Source: Gammaproteobacteria bacterium
Lineage (GTDB): Bacteria; Pseudomonadota; Gammaproteobacteria; Competibacterales; Competibacteraceae
Assembly: GCA_003562535.1 (NCBI GenBank)
Contig: PWUP01000150.1
Span: 1 to 8,824 of the forward strand
Direction of reading: 5' to 3'
DNA length: 8,824 bases
The notes under the pieces were generated by a model. That model ran no database searches. It was not told where the DNA came from and saw only the letters and a program-made list of their open reading frames with translations. Positions 1 through 7,095 of the stretch are shown here, piece by piece. Positions within the stretch are counted from its first letter, which is position 1, and every line of letters begins with the position of its first letter. The position numbers were made by a program, and so were the translations under genes.

Positions 1-1
1 A

Positions 2-115
2 GCCGTTAATCTTGACACCTTGCGCAATACCAAAGAGCCTCGCCGCGCTAAATCCACTACCCCTAGTCCTGACGCCTTGGTACCCTCCGATGTCCCAATG
101 CGTCTGGATGATTAA
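2..115 (+). CDS. rpoZ: C-terminal tail of an upstream gene, probably RNA polymerase omega subunit (partial)
   Basis: An open frame enters from the left edge and stops with TAA at 113-115, leaving 37 residues (it begins AVNLDTLRNTKEPRR and ends VPMRLDD). The stretch is rich in Pro, Ser, Thr and charged residues and looks like a disordered tail. No omega domain is visible, because that domain would lie upstream of the window. The name rests on synteny: in gammaproteobacteria rpoZ commonly sits directly before spoT, here 17 bases upstream of the spoT start. The tail of omega varies a lot between species, so the sequence neither proves nor contradicts the name. Confidence 0.5.
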   Translation, partial: AVNLDTLRNTKEPRRAKSTTPSPDALVPSDVPMRLDD

Positions 116-132
116 CCGCAGCGGAACGACGG

Positions 133-2310
133 ATGACCGGGGTCACAACGCTTCCGGAACTGGATTGGTCATCAGCGATTGATGACCGCATCCGAGCGTT
201 GTGTCGCTTGCTGGCCAATTATCTCCCTGCGGAGCAAGTCACTCACGTTGAGCAAGCCTGTCGGTTTGCCGCTGCGGCCCATGCGGGCATTCACCGTAAA
301 AGTGGTGAACCCTATATTTTTCACCCGCTGGCCGTGGTCGAAATTCTCCAAGAGGTGCGGTTTGACTACCGAACCTTAATGGCGGCGGTACTCCATGATG
401 TCATTGAAGACACCCCTTACGGTAAAGAAGAACTGCGTTTGCGATTTGGTGAGGAAGTTAGCGAGTTAGTTGATGGGGTCAGCAAATTAACCCAAATCAG
501 TTTTGAGTCCCGCTTAGAAGCGCAAGCAGAGAATTTTCGCAAAATGTTCTTAGCGATGGCGCGCGATATTCGTGTCATCATGATTAAGTTGGCCGACCGA
601 CTGCATAATATGCGCACTCTGGATGCGATGCTACCCGCTAAAAGACGGCGTATTGCCAGAGAAACCTTGGATATCTACGCCCCCATCGCCAATCGACTCG
701 GCATGAATCACCTGCGGCTGGAGTTAGAAGATCTGGGCTTTCGTCATCTACACCCCTACCGTTATCATGTGCTCTGTCATGCCATGCAACAACGCAGCGC
801 CCGCCGCAGTATGCAGATCATACACCTCGAAGCTCAGATGTGTGACCAATTACGCTATAAGGGAATCAATGCTCGGGTGAGCGGGCGCGAGAAACCCTTA
901 TGGCGAGTGTATCGCAGCTTATGCGATAAACGCTTGCGCTTTGGCAATCTCAACGATGTGTATTCGGTGCGGGTGGTGACTGATGACAGTGATGCCTGCT
1001 ATCGTGCCCTAGGGTGTTTGCACCAACTGTATAAGCCGTTGATTGGCCGATTTCGGGATTATATTGCCCTGCCCAAGGCCAATGGTTATCAATCCCTGCA
1101 TACGGTATTATTCGGCCCCCAAGGACTGTTGCTTGAAGTGCGCATTCGCACCCGCGATATGCATATCATGGCACAAACAGGCGTTGCCTCATATTGGTTG
1201 CAAGCGAGCAGTAATCAGCAATCGCCATTAGATGCTCAAGAACGAGCGCGGGATTGGCTGAAGAAATTACTGGACATGCAGCGGCGGGCAGGCAATTCGG
1301 TCGAGTTTTTAGAAAGCGTCAAGGTCGATTTATTTCCCAATGAGACCTTTGTCTTCACACCAACGGGCGACATCATCGAGTTGCCTCGCGGTGCCACCGC
1401 GATCGATTTTGCTTACGCCATTCATTCCGATGTGGGCAATACCTGTATTGGAGCTAAAATTAATAATCGTTTTGTACCATTACGCACCAAGCTCAGCTCA
1501 GGTCAGACGGTAGAAGTTATCATCTCACCTACAGGACGCCCCGATCCCGCTTGGCTGAGTTTTGTGGTTACGGCCAAGGCGCGGGCGAGTATCCAGCATT
1601 ATCTCAACCATTTGAAACACGAAGAGGCAGTCATCATTGGACGGCGTTTACTCGAAAACGCCTTACCTGGTTCCTCAGCACGGCTTAAACACATTCCCGA
1701 ACAACGGCTGACTGGTCTGCTTAAGCAGTTACAACTCCAGAACTTGGATGAACTGCTTGCCGATATCGGTTTAGGGCGGCGCTTAGCGCCATTGATCGCA
1801 AACTTACTCACCTCTGAAGAAACAGGCTGCGAAATTCCTAACCAGGTCGGGCGCTCAGCTTTATTGATTAAAGGCACTGAGGGGTCGTTAGTCCATTTTG
1901 GCAAATGTTGCCGCCCTATCCCTGGTGATCATATCATCGGTTTTCTCAGTACGGGTCGCGGTATTGTGATCCACCGCGATAATTGCAGTAACGTGGCTAA
2001 TTTTGAAAAAGCGCCCGATAAATGGTTGGAAGTCCAATGGGAACCCCACGCCAAAGGCGATTTCCCCGTCGCGATTCGCCTAGAGCTGGAAGATCAGCGC
2101 TGGGTGTTTGCGAAAGCGGCTGCGACCATCTCAGAGCTGGGCGCCAATATTGATACCATCCATACTTCGAAGCGTGATGCCGCGACAACCAGTGTTGATT
2201 TAGTGGTTAATGTTCGGCATCGTGACCATCTGGCATTGATTCTTAGACGGTTACACGGATCACCCGGCGTTTTGCGGATTACGCGCCGCCAGTCCACCCC
2301 CGCTGCTTAA
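133..2310 (+). CDS. spoT: Bifunctional (p)ppGpp synthetase/hydrolase SpoT
   Basis: SpoT makes and, mainly, degrades the alarmone (p)ppGpp in the cytoplasm. The 725 residues match the E. coli protein (about 700) over its full length. The N-terminal HD hydrolase domain (about 45-200) keeps its metal and catalytic residues: H64, H88-D89, E92-D93 and D155 in KLADR. The synthetase domain (about 245-360) has D275, the KANGYQSLHT motif (315-324) and E335. A TGS domain spans about 404-465, the conserved KCCRPIPGD motif is at 591-599, and an ACT domain spans about 645-718. The charge-switch loop is RFRD (306-309), of the positively charged RXKD type seen in bifunctional enzymes and unlike the EXDD of RelA. 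Several other synthetase positions are unusual (see findings). The start has a CGGAA ribosome-binding site 6 bases upstream. ridA follows after 33 bases, so the two are likely cotranscribed. Confidence 0.97.
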   Translation: MTGVTTLPELDWSSAIDDRIRALCRLLANYLPAEQVTHVEQACRFAAAAHAGIHRKSGEPYIFHPLAVVEILQEVRFDYRTLMAAVLHDVIEDTPYGKEELRLRFGEEVSELVDGVSKLTQISFESRLEAQAENFRKMFLAMARDIRVIMIKLADRLHNMRTLDAMLPAKRRRIARETLDIYAPIANRLGMNHLRLELEDLGFRHLHPYRYHVLCHAMQQRSARRSMQIIHLEAQMCDQLRYKGINARVSGREKPLWRVYRSLCDKRLRFGNLNDVYSVRVVTDDSDACYRALGCLHQLYKPLIGRFRDYIALPKANGYQSLHTVLFGPQGLLLEVRIRTRDMHIMAQTGVASYWLQASSNQQSPLDAQERARDWLKKLLDMQRRAGNSVEFLESVKVDLFPNETFVFTPTGDIIELPRGATAIDFAYAIHSDVGNTCIGAKINNRFVPLRTKLSSGQTVEVIISPTGRPDPAWLSFVVTAKARASIQHYLNHLKHEEAVIIGRRLLENALPGSSARLKHIPEQRLTGLLKQLQLQNLDELLADIGLGRRLAPLIANLLTSEETGCEIPNQVGRSALLIKGTEGSLVHFGKCCRPIPGDHIIGFLSTGRGIVIHRDNCSNVANFEKAPDKWLEVQWEPHAKGDFPVAIRLELEDQRWVFAKAAATISELGANIDTIHTSKRDAATTSVDLVVNVRHRDHLALILRRLHGSPGVLRITRRQSTPAA

Positions 2311-2343
2311 ACCACATAAGCCATCCACCCACAGGATCTTCGC

Positions 2344-2724
2344 ATGACCTTACACACTATTGTCACCGAGCAAGCCCCAGCGGCCATCGGCCCCTATTCT
2401 CAAGCGGTACGCGCTGGCTCACTGGTGTTTTTATCCGGCCAGATTCCGCTTGACCCGCAACAGATGACCTTAGTGAACGGCATTGAGGCACAAATCCACC
2501 AAGTATTTGCTAACCTGTCTGCAGTTGCTCAAGCGGCTGGGGGAGATTTAAGCCATATCGTTAAACTGACCGTGTATCTGACTGATCTAGAGCACTTTGC
2601 TCAAGTCAATCGCATCATGGAAGAGTACTTTAAGCCCCCCTATCCGGCACGCGCCGCCATTGGTGTAGCGGCACTGCCTAAGGGGGCGGCAGTGGAAATG
2701 GATGCGATTATGCAGATTGCTTAA
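2344..2724 (+). CDS. ridA: RidA, reactive enamine/imine deaminase
   Basis: RidA (YjgF/YER057c/UK114 family) hydrolyses 2-aminoacrylate and related enamine/imine intermediates released by PLP enzymes such as threonine/serine dehydratase. It is a cytosolic trimer. The 126 residues have the usual family length and its motifs: APAAIGPYSQA (11-21) with Y18, SGQIPLDP (31-38), the central VNRIMEEYF (88-96), and PARAAIGVAALPKGAAVEMDA (101-121). R103 is the conserved substrate-binding arginine and E118 the conserved glutamate. The cysteine found two residues after the arginine in E. coli is alanine here (A105), which is common in the family. An AGGA ribosome-binding site lies 7 bases before the ATG. 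The gene is 33 bases downstream of spoT, a widespread gammaproteobacterial arrangement. Confidence 0.95.
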   Translation: MTLHTIVTEQAPAAIGPYSQAVRAGSLVFLSGQIPLDPQQMTLVNGIEAQIHQVFANLSAVAQAAGGDLSHIVKLTVYLTDLEHFAQVNRIMEEYFKPPYPARAAIGVAALPKGAAVEMDAIMQIA

Positions 2725-2730
2725 CCGACC

Positions 2731-3078
2731 CTACATCCCAAAGGACGACCCACACCCGCAGGTGGTGGTCGCATTGGGGTTGCGGATCACAAATTGAGCG
2801 CCCTGCAGATCCTCGGTGTAATCAATTTCAGCACCCATTAGATATTGAAAACTCATGGGATCAACCAGTAATTTGACCCCACAGTTTTCGACCATGGTAT
2901 CGCCATCGTCCAAGGACTCATCGAAGGTGAAACCGTATTGGAACCCGGAACACCCCCCACCGCTGATGAAAACACGCAGCATCAAATTAGGGTTACCCTC
3001 CTCGTCAATCAGATCTTTGACTTTGAGGGCAGCGGAGTCAGTGAATAGCAAAGGTGCTTCTTCAGCCACAGCGGACAT
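2731..3078 (-). CDS. erpA: ErpA, A-type iron-sulfur cluster carrier
   Basis: ErpA is a cytoplasmic A-type carrier that binds an Fe-S cluster and passes it to apoproteins, among them isoprenoid-synthesis enzymes in E. coli. From ATG 3078 it has 115 residues, against 114 in E. coli ErpA. The diagnostic features are all present: GGGCSGFQYGFTFD (40-53) with C43, VDPMSFQYL (72-80), and the C-terminal CGCGSSF (107-113) giving C107 and C109 as the other two ligands. NPNLMLRV (29-36) and the GFQYGFTFD stretch point to ErpA rather than IscA. The frame is open back to a TTG at 3096, but the ATG at 3078 has a GAGG ribosome-binding site at 8 bases and matches family length, so I chose it. The gene converges on ridA, with 6 bases between stops. 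Confidence 0.95.
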   Translation of the reverse strand: MSAVAEEAPLLFTDSAALKVKDLIDEEGNPNLMLRVFISGGGCSGFQYGFTFDESLDDGDTMVENCGVKLLVDPMSFQYLMGAEIDYTEDLQGAQFVIRNPNATTTCGCGSSFGM

Positions 3079-3086
3079 GCTCAATA

Positions 3087-3090
3087 CCTC
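3087..3090 (-). promoter_or_regulatory. Ribosome-binding site that decides the erpA start
   Basis: On the - strand GAGG lies 8 bases before the ATG at 3078. The alternative TTG at 3096 would place this same GAGG inside the coding frame and has no comparable site of its own. This supports the 115-residue protein over the 121-residue version. Confidence 0.75.
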
Positions 3091-3106
3091 ATTCAAGACG
3101 ACTATT

Positions 3107-3211
3107 ATGGCCTCTGATTATCAATATCCTAATCTTCATCGTCAAGCGTATACTGCGCCAAGCAGCGGCTGGCTGAGTCGTTTTAGCCGTGATGATCTTC
3201 ACTATCTATAG
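3107..3211 (+). CDS. Possible small ORF, 34 residues, unrecognised
   Basis: An ATG at 3107 opens a 34-residue frame (beginning MASDYQYPNLHRQAY, ending FSRDDLHYL) with TAG at 3209-3211, only 14 bases before the phosphatase start. It is rich in Tyr, Arg and Ser with no membrane segment. No good ribosome-binding site precedes it and it overlaps the divergent erpA promoter, so it may be chance. The tight spacing to the next gene is the only positive sign. I do not recognise a family. Confidence 0.2.
   Translation: MASDYQYPNLHRQAYTAPSSGWLSRFSRDDLHYL
3117..3145 (-). promoter_or_regulatory. Sigma70-type promoter for erpA
   Basis: Read on the - strand, TTGACG (3145-3140) is followed after exactly 17 bases by GATAAT (3122-3117). 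Each hexamer differs from the consensus at one position. Transcription would start near 3110, giving a leader of about 30 bases before ATG 3078 that contains the GAGG ribosome-binding site. I see no clear Fe-S regulator (IscR) site, but I could not score a matrix. Confidence 0.7.
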
Positions 3212-3225
3212 GTTTATTATCTGTT

Positions 3226-3987
3226 ATGCTCATGCATTCTCCTCTTGATATTGCGCGTGAAGCTGCTCGTGCCGCTGAAACCATCATCCGCCAGCATTAC
3301 CGTCAGCAGTTAACGGTCGATTTTAAAGCGGATCACAGCCCGGTCACGCTGGCTGACCACGAGGCTGAACAGGCGATCAAGCAGATCATCCAGCGCGCTT
3401 TTCCCGATCATGGGTTTTATGGTGAGGAAAGCGGTGCGGAAAACACCGATGCGGAGTATTTATGGCTGGTTGATCCGATTGATGGAACGAAAAGCTTTGT
3501 ACGCCAATACCCGTTTTTTTCCACCCAGATTGCCCTATTGCATCGGGGTGAAATCATCTTAGGCGTCTCTAATGCCCCACTGTTCGAAGAACTGGCTTGG
3601 GCGGAACGCGGTCAGGGGGCCTACTTAAACGGCCAGCGCCTGCACGTCAGCGCCATCCGCCAGCTCTCGCAAGCGGTGTTATCATTTGGCAATATCAAAT
3701 CGTTGGTTCGCGACCACAGCGCTGGTTTTGCTCGGCTGGTTGCGGCCTGTGATCGAGTCCGTGGTTACGGCGATTTTTACCACAGTCATCGGCTCGCTGA
3801 TGGCAGTATTGATGTGGTGGTGGAATCGGAAGTCTCCATTCTCGACGTGGCCGCATTGAGTCTCATCATCCAAGAGGCCGGTGGTCAAGTGACGGATTTG
3901 CACGGTCAGCCTGTAAATCTCAACAGCCGTAGCTTTATTGCCACCAATGGCCATTTGCACTCAGCAGTAGCAGAACACTTGGCCTAA
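3226..3987 (+). CDS. Inositol-monophosphatase-family phosphatase, possibly histidinol-phosphatase-like
   Basis: This 253-residue protein belongs to the Mg2+-dependent, lithium-sensitive phosphatase superfamily (inositol monophosphatase, CysQ, HisN). The visible motifs are KADHSPVTLAD (34-44), GEESG (66-70) with metal ligand E67, DPIDGTKSF (83-91) with ligands D83 and D86, and LDVAALSLIIQEAGG (206-220) with D207. The segment VDPIDGTKSFVRQYPFFSTQIAL and the YGD...HRLADGSIDVVVE stretch before the last motif resemble HisN-type histidinol phosphatases more than CysQ, but the substrate cannot be settled from sequence alone. ATG 3226 was used; ATG 3232 in the same frame is an alternative, and neither has a strong ribosome-binding site. 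The AmpG gene follows after 62 bases on the same strand, so the two are probably cotranscribed. Confidence 0.85.
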   Translation: MLMHSPLDIAREAARAAETIIRQHYRQQLTVDFKADHSPVTLADHEAEQAIKQIIQRAFPDHGFYGEESGAENTDAEYLWLVDPIDGTKSFVRQYPFFSTQIALLHRGEIILGVSNAPLFEELAWAERGQGAYLNGQRLHVSAIRQLSQAVLSFGNIKSLVRDHSAGFARLVAACDRVRGYGDFYHSHRLADGSIDVVVESEVSILDVAALSLIIQEAGGQVTDLHGQPVNLNSRSFIATNGHLHSAVAEHLA

Positions 3988-4049
3988 CATTTTAAGTTTT
4001 AACCACTCCGCGTTTTGTCCAGCCATTCAATTTTGGAGACGATCTTGTT

Positions 4050-5417
4050 GTGAACGCAGCGACTGAATCACGTAACTGGCGCGATGCTTGGCGGGTTTAT
4101 GCCCACCCGCGAGTCGTGGGCATGGCTTTTCTCGGTTTTTCTGCTGGACTGCCCCTGCTGTTGGTTGGGGGGACATTCACGGCCTGGTTACGCGATCTCG
4201 GCGTGGAGCTGGCCGCCATTGGTTTTCTGAGCTGGGTGGGTATGGCGCACAGCATTAAGGTTCTCTGGGCGCCGGTGGTTGATCGTCTGGCCCTGCCCGG
4301 CTTAACCCGCTGGTTTGGCCGTCGCCGCAGTTGGATGCTATTGGCGCAACTGACCATTGCCAGCGCCTTGGCAGGCATTGCCTTCACCGACCCTACCGAG
4401 GCGCTGTGGCTGGTCGCCGTATGGGCAGTGTTGGCTGCTTTTGGCTCCGCCACTCAGGATGTCGCCGTGGACGCCTACCGCATCGAAGCGGTCAGTCGTG
4501 AACGGCAAGGCGCTATGGCCGCCACTTATGTGTTTGGTTATCGGGTGGCTTTGCTGGCCGCTGGCGCCGGTGCCCTGCATATCGCTGCCGTGGGCAACTG
4601 GAGTCTGGCTTACGGCGCTATGGCTGTGCTCATGGGGGTGGGTCTGCTGACGACCTTGATTGTGCGCGAACCCGAAGCGCAGATCGACCGCAACACCGTG
4701 CAGTTTGAACAGCGGGTGGTGGATTATTTAGACCGAACCGCACACCGGGGCTGGCGGCGTGATATCACCGCGTGGTTCATCGGCGCGGTCATCTGCCCGT
4801 TTGCCGATTTTATCCAGCGCTTCGGCAAGGCCATGCTCGCCATATTATTGTTTATCAGCGTGTTTCGCATCAGCGATATTTTTATGGGGGTGATGGCCAA
4901 CCCATTTTATTTGGATTTGGGCTTTACTAAGCAGCAGATTGCCAATGTGGCCGCCGCCTTTGGCTTAGCCATGACCCTAAGCGGCGTGGCCATTGGCGGC
5001 TTGCTGGTCGCCCGCTTTGGGATTATGCGCATGTTGATTGTCGGTGCCGTGTTAGCGCCGTTAACCAATTTGTGTTTTTCATGGCTGGCGCTGCTCGGCC
5101 CGGAGTTGTACGGTCTGGTCATTGCCATTATGGCCGATAATCTCAGTGGGGGGATTGCAATTGCCGTGTTTATCGCTTACCTCTCCAGCCTGACCAACAG
5201 CGCTTACACCGCCACCCAGTATGCGCTGTTTTCATCCATTATGACCCTGCCCGGCCAGTTTCTCGGTGGGTTCACCGGAGTGCTGGTGGAAATGGTCGGC
5301 TTTGCACCGTTTTTTATTATTTCTGCGGTCATCGGTATTCCTGCCATTGTGCTGGCCTTATTGCTGGCACGGATCGCCAATCCCGACCATATCCGCCGAC
5401 CGGGGATTGAGGCTTGA
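4050..5417 (+). CDS. ampG: AmpG-family muropeptide permease (MFS)
   Basis: AmpG is an inner-membrane major-facilitator protein that imports GlcNAc-anhydroMurNAc peptides for cell-wall recycling and thereby feeds beta-lactamase induction where AmpR/AmpC exist. The 455 residues are strongly hydrophobic, consistent with about 12 membrane segments. Motifs shared with E. coli AmpG are GFSAGLPLLLVGGTFTAWL (29-47), LWAPVVDR (72-79), FGRRRSWML (89-97), the SATQDVAVDAY stretch (133-143), and DNLSGGIA (363-370) followed by TATQYALFS (387-395). It is somewhat shorter than E. coli AmpG (about 490), mainly at the C terminus. The start is a GTG with GGAGA 10 bases upstream. The downstream neighbour converges on it with 22 bases between stops. 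No AmpD, NagZ or AmpC is in view. Confidence 0.9.
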   Translation: MNAATESRNWRDAWRVYAHPRVVGMAFLGFSAGLPLLLVGGTFTAWLRDLGVELAAIGFLSWVGMAHSIKVLWAPVVDRLALPGLTRWFGRRRSWMLLAQLTIASALAGIAFTDPTEALWLVAVWAVLAAFGSATQDVAVDAYRIEAVSRERQGAMAATYVFGYRVALLAAGAGALHIAAVGNWSLAYGAMAVLMGVGLLTTLIVREPEAQIDRNTVQFEQRVVDYLDRTAHRGWRRDITAWFIGAVICPFADFIQRFGKAMLAILLFISVFRISDIFMGVMANPFYLDLGFTKQQIANVAAAFGLAMTLSGVAIGGLLVARFGIMRMLIVGAVLAPLTNLCFSWLALLGPELYGLVIAIMADNLSGGIAIAVFIAYLSSLTNSAYTATQYALFSSIMTLPGQFLGGFTGVLVEMVGFAPFFIISAVIGIPAIVLALLLARIANPDHIRRPGIEA

Positions 5418-5439
5418 AAAATTTCTGATGAACTTAGAC

Positions 5440-6666
5440 TCAGGCCAATCTCAGTAGGGTGTGCAACAGCACATTACTGCCCTGTTCAATAGCCTCCCAG
5501 TCGGTCCATTCTTCGGGCGCGTGGCTGATGCCGCCGCGGCTGGGCACGAAAATCAAACCGGCACGAGTCAAGGTGCTGAGGAACTGGGTGTCATGACCGG
5601 CACCGCTGGGCATGTGCAGCACGTCAAGGTTTAATTCAGCCGCACAGGCTGTCAAGGCCGCGATAATCTCTGGGTGGCACGGGGCAGGGTTCAACCAACT
5701 GTGTTGCTCATAACCCCATATTAACCCGTGTTGGCTGGCGGCGGCAGCCAAGGAGGCTTGGCAAGCGGCAGCCAGCGCCTGCATCACGCTGAGTTCGGTG
5801 TCGCGGCCAATTAACGAAAAACGGGCTTGGCCGGGTATGGTGTGCGGGGCATTGGGGTGTAATTCGACTTTGCCGATGGTTAAACGCGACTGCTCCGAAC
5901 CGGCCTCGGCGATAATCTGTGGAATCGAGTGTGCGAAGGCGGCCATTCCGGCGAAGGCATCACGGCGTAGCGTCATTGGCGTGGTACCGGAGTGATTAGC
6001 CTCGCCGGTGAATGTTATCGTCCAGTTGAACCCCCCGGAAATGCCCTCGACAATGCCGACGGGAATCCCCCGCGCTTCCAGCACTGGGCCTTGCTCAATG
6101 TGTAGCTCCAGAAAAGCCTTCAGTGACTGCGGATCGCGGCGGGCTTCATCCACACGGAGGGGATCGAAACCGTGCGCCTGCATGGCATCACTGAGGCGCA
6201 CCCCATCGGCATCACAAGCACTGTGCAACCATTCGCTATCAACCTGTCCGGCTAGCGCTTGCGCACCCAACATACCGCCAAAACGGCCTTCTTCTTCGCT
6301 GGTGGCCACGACTTCAATCGGGCAGGGTGGCGTGATGCCGTGATCTTGCAGAGTGCGCACGCATTCCCATCCGGCCAATACCCCGAGACTGCCATCAAAT
6401 AGACCGCCATCGGGCACGCTGTCGGTATGAGAACCGACCATAATGGCCGCACCAGCGCCGACGTTCCAGCGACCGCAGACATTGCCCACCGCGTCCATGT
6501 GGGTTTCCAGACCGGCAGAGCGAAACTGCTCCATCAGCCAGTAGCGAGCCTGCATATCGGCCACAGAAAATCCCTCTCGGTTAATACAGCGGCCATCACC
6601 GCCGATATGGCCGAGCGTTAACATCGTATCGCGCAAGCGGTTAAGATTGATGCCGAGTTTAGCCAT
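5440..6666 (-). CDS. Zn-dependent M20-type amidase: hydantoinase/carbamoylase (allantoate amidohydrolase-like) family
   Basis: The 408 residues match the family that includes allantoate amidohydrolase, ureidoglycolate amidohydrolase and N-carbamoyl-L-amino-acid hydrolase. These enzymes cleave a ureido or carbamoyl C-N bond and use a di-metal site. Ligand and catalytic motifs in order are GSHTDSVPDGGLFDGSLG (78-95, with H80 and D91), EEEGRFGG (124-131), HIEQGPVLE (189-197, with H189), GEANHSGTTPM (221-231), GAGHDTQFL (355-363) and the terminal ligand motif SHAPEEW (381-387, with H382). All the residues expected for activity are present. The substrate cannot be assigned: no allantoinase, hydantoinase or ureidoglycolate genes are nearby. 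No clear ribosome-binding site precedes ATG 6666, but the N-terminal start fits the family. It lies 34 bases after the small DUF6447-like gene, so cotranscription is likely. Confidence 0.88.
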   Translation of the reverse strand: MAKLGINLNRLRDTMLTLGHIGGDGRCINREGFSVADMQARYWLMEQFRSAGLETHMDAVGNVCGRWNVGAGAAIMVGSHTDSVPDGGLFDGSLGVLAGWECVRTLQDHGITPPCPIEVVATSEEEGRFGGMLGAQALAGQVDSEWLHSACDADGVRLSDAMQAHGFDPLRVDEARRDPQSLKAFLELHIEQGPVLEARGIPVGIVEGISGGFNWTITFTGEANHSGTTPMTLRRDAFAGMAAFAHSIPQIIAEAGSEQSRLTIGKVELHPNAPHTIPGQARFSLIGRDTELSVMQALAAACQASLAAAASQHGLIWGYEQHSWLNPAPCHPEIIAALTACAAELNLDVLHMPSGAGHDTQFLSTLTRAGLIFVPSRGGISHAPEEWTDWEAIEQGSNVLLHTLLRLA

Positions 6667-6700
6667 CGCTTTGTGAGCGCAATTGTCGTGGACTGCGGTG

Positions 6701-6910
6701 TTAATTTTCGACTTTAGGTAATGCCGCTTCCAACGCTTTAGCGTAAGAGACGCGCGCGGTTTGTGTGATAGCCAAGCACTGCTTCAGCCGCTGGATCTCT
6801 TGATCTGTCACCCGTAGATTGACAATTTGCGTACGTGCCTCTTCTGACAAGGATTGCACATCATATTCTTTGCCATCAATAGTAATGGTTTGAGAGGTTG
6901 CTTCAGACAT
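6701..6910 (-). CDS. Small conserved protein of the DUF6447 type, function unknown
   Basis: This 69-residue, soluble, probably helical protein begins with TITIDGKEYDVQSLSEEART (8-27), followed by a charged and Gln-rich helix (30-50) and a closing helix TARVSYAKALEAALP (51-65). The opening ITIDGKEYD plus 'SLSEEA' and the later 'LQTARxxYxxAL' pattern fit my recollection of the DUF6447 family of small proteins, which is also found in marine phages and bacteria. No catalytic or metal motif is visible. An AGGAA sequence lies rather far (about 13 bases) upstream of ATG 6910. The gene starts 71 bases after the tRNA-Arg 3' end and ends 34 bases before the amidase, all on one strand. The family name is from memory and unverified; that it is a real gene is well supported by its composition. 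Confidence 0.7.
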   Translation of the reverse strand: MSEATSQTITIDGKEYDVQSLSEEARTQIVNLRVTDQEIQRLKQCLAITQTARVSYAKALEAALPKVEN

Positions 6911-6981
6911 AATTATTGATCTATTCCTAAATTTTTGTGGGCATATCGCCCGAATGGACTCTAACCGAACTTAATCAGCAT

Positions 6982-7058
6982 TGGTGCCCCGAAGAGGATT
7001 TGAACCTCTGACCTGACGCTTAGGAGGCGTCCGCTCTATCCTACTGAGCTACCGGGGC
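6982..7058 (-). tRNA. tRNA-Arg, anticodon CCT
   Basis: The - strand folds into a complete 77-base cloverleaf. The acceptor stem is GCCCCGG paired with TCGGGGC (one G-T at the base). The D stem is GCTC/GAGC and the anticodon stem GACGC/GCGTC with loop CTCCTAA, giving anticodon CCT (reads AGG). The variable loop is AGGTC, the T stem AGAGG/CCTCT with loop TTCAAAT, and discriminator A and CCA are encoded. The gene looks functional. The 71 bases between its 3' end and the next gene hold a short GGGC-GATAT-GCCC hairpin (near 6940-6952) without a T run, so a terminator is not clear. Confidence 0.97.
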
Positions 7059-7095
7059 GGTTCGGGCAGACGCTGACCTTCTCCCATTCTGCCAC

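Noticed and set aside
1599..1904. 101-codon frame on the - strand inside spoT, and similar frames inside ampG and the amidase
   Set aside because: These are shadows of conserved coding sequence with no ribosome-binding site or recognisable domain.
3079..3096. Longer erpA starting with TTG at 3096 (121 residues)
   Set aside because: The ATG at 3078 has GAGG at 8 bases and gives the normal family length; the extension has no ribosome-binding site of its own.
2855..3106. Rightward frame overlapping erpA on the opposite strand
   Set aside because: It is the antisense shadow of a clearly conserved gene; only its last 34 codons lie outside erpA, and these are discussed separately.
6982..7058. Integration site of a genomic island at tRNA-Arg
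   Set aside because: No integrase is present, and I did not find a repeated tRNA 3' end elsewhere in the window. The genes on the 3' side look like ordinary chromosomal genes.
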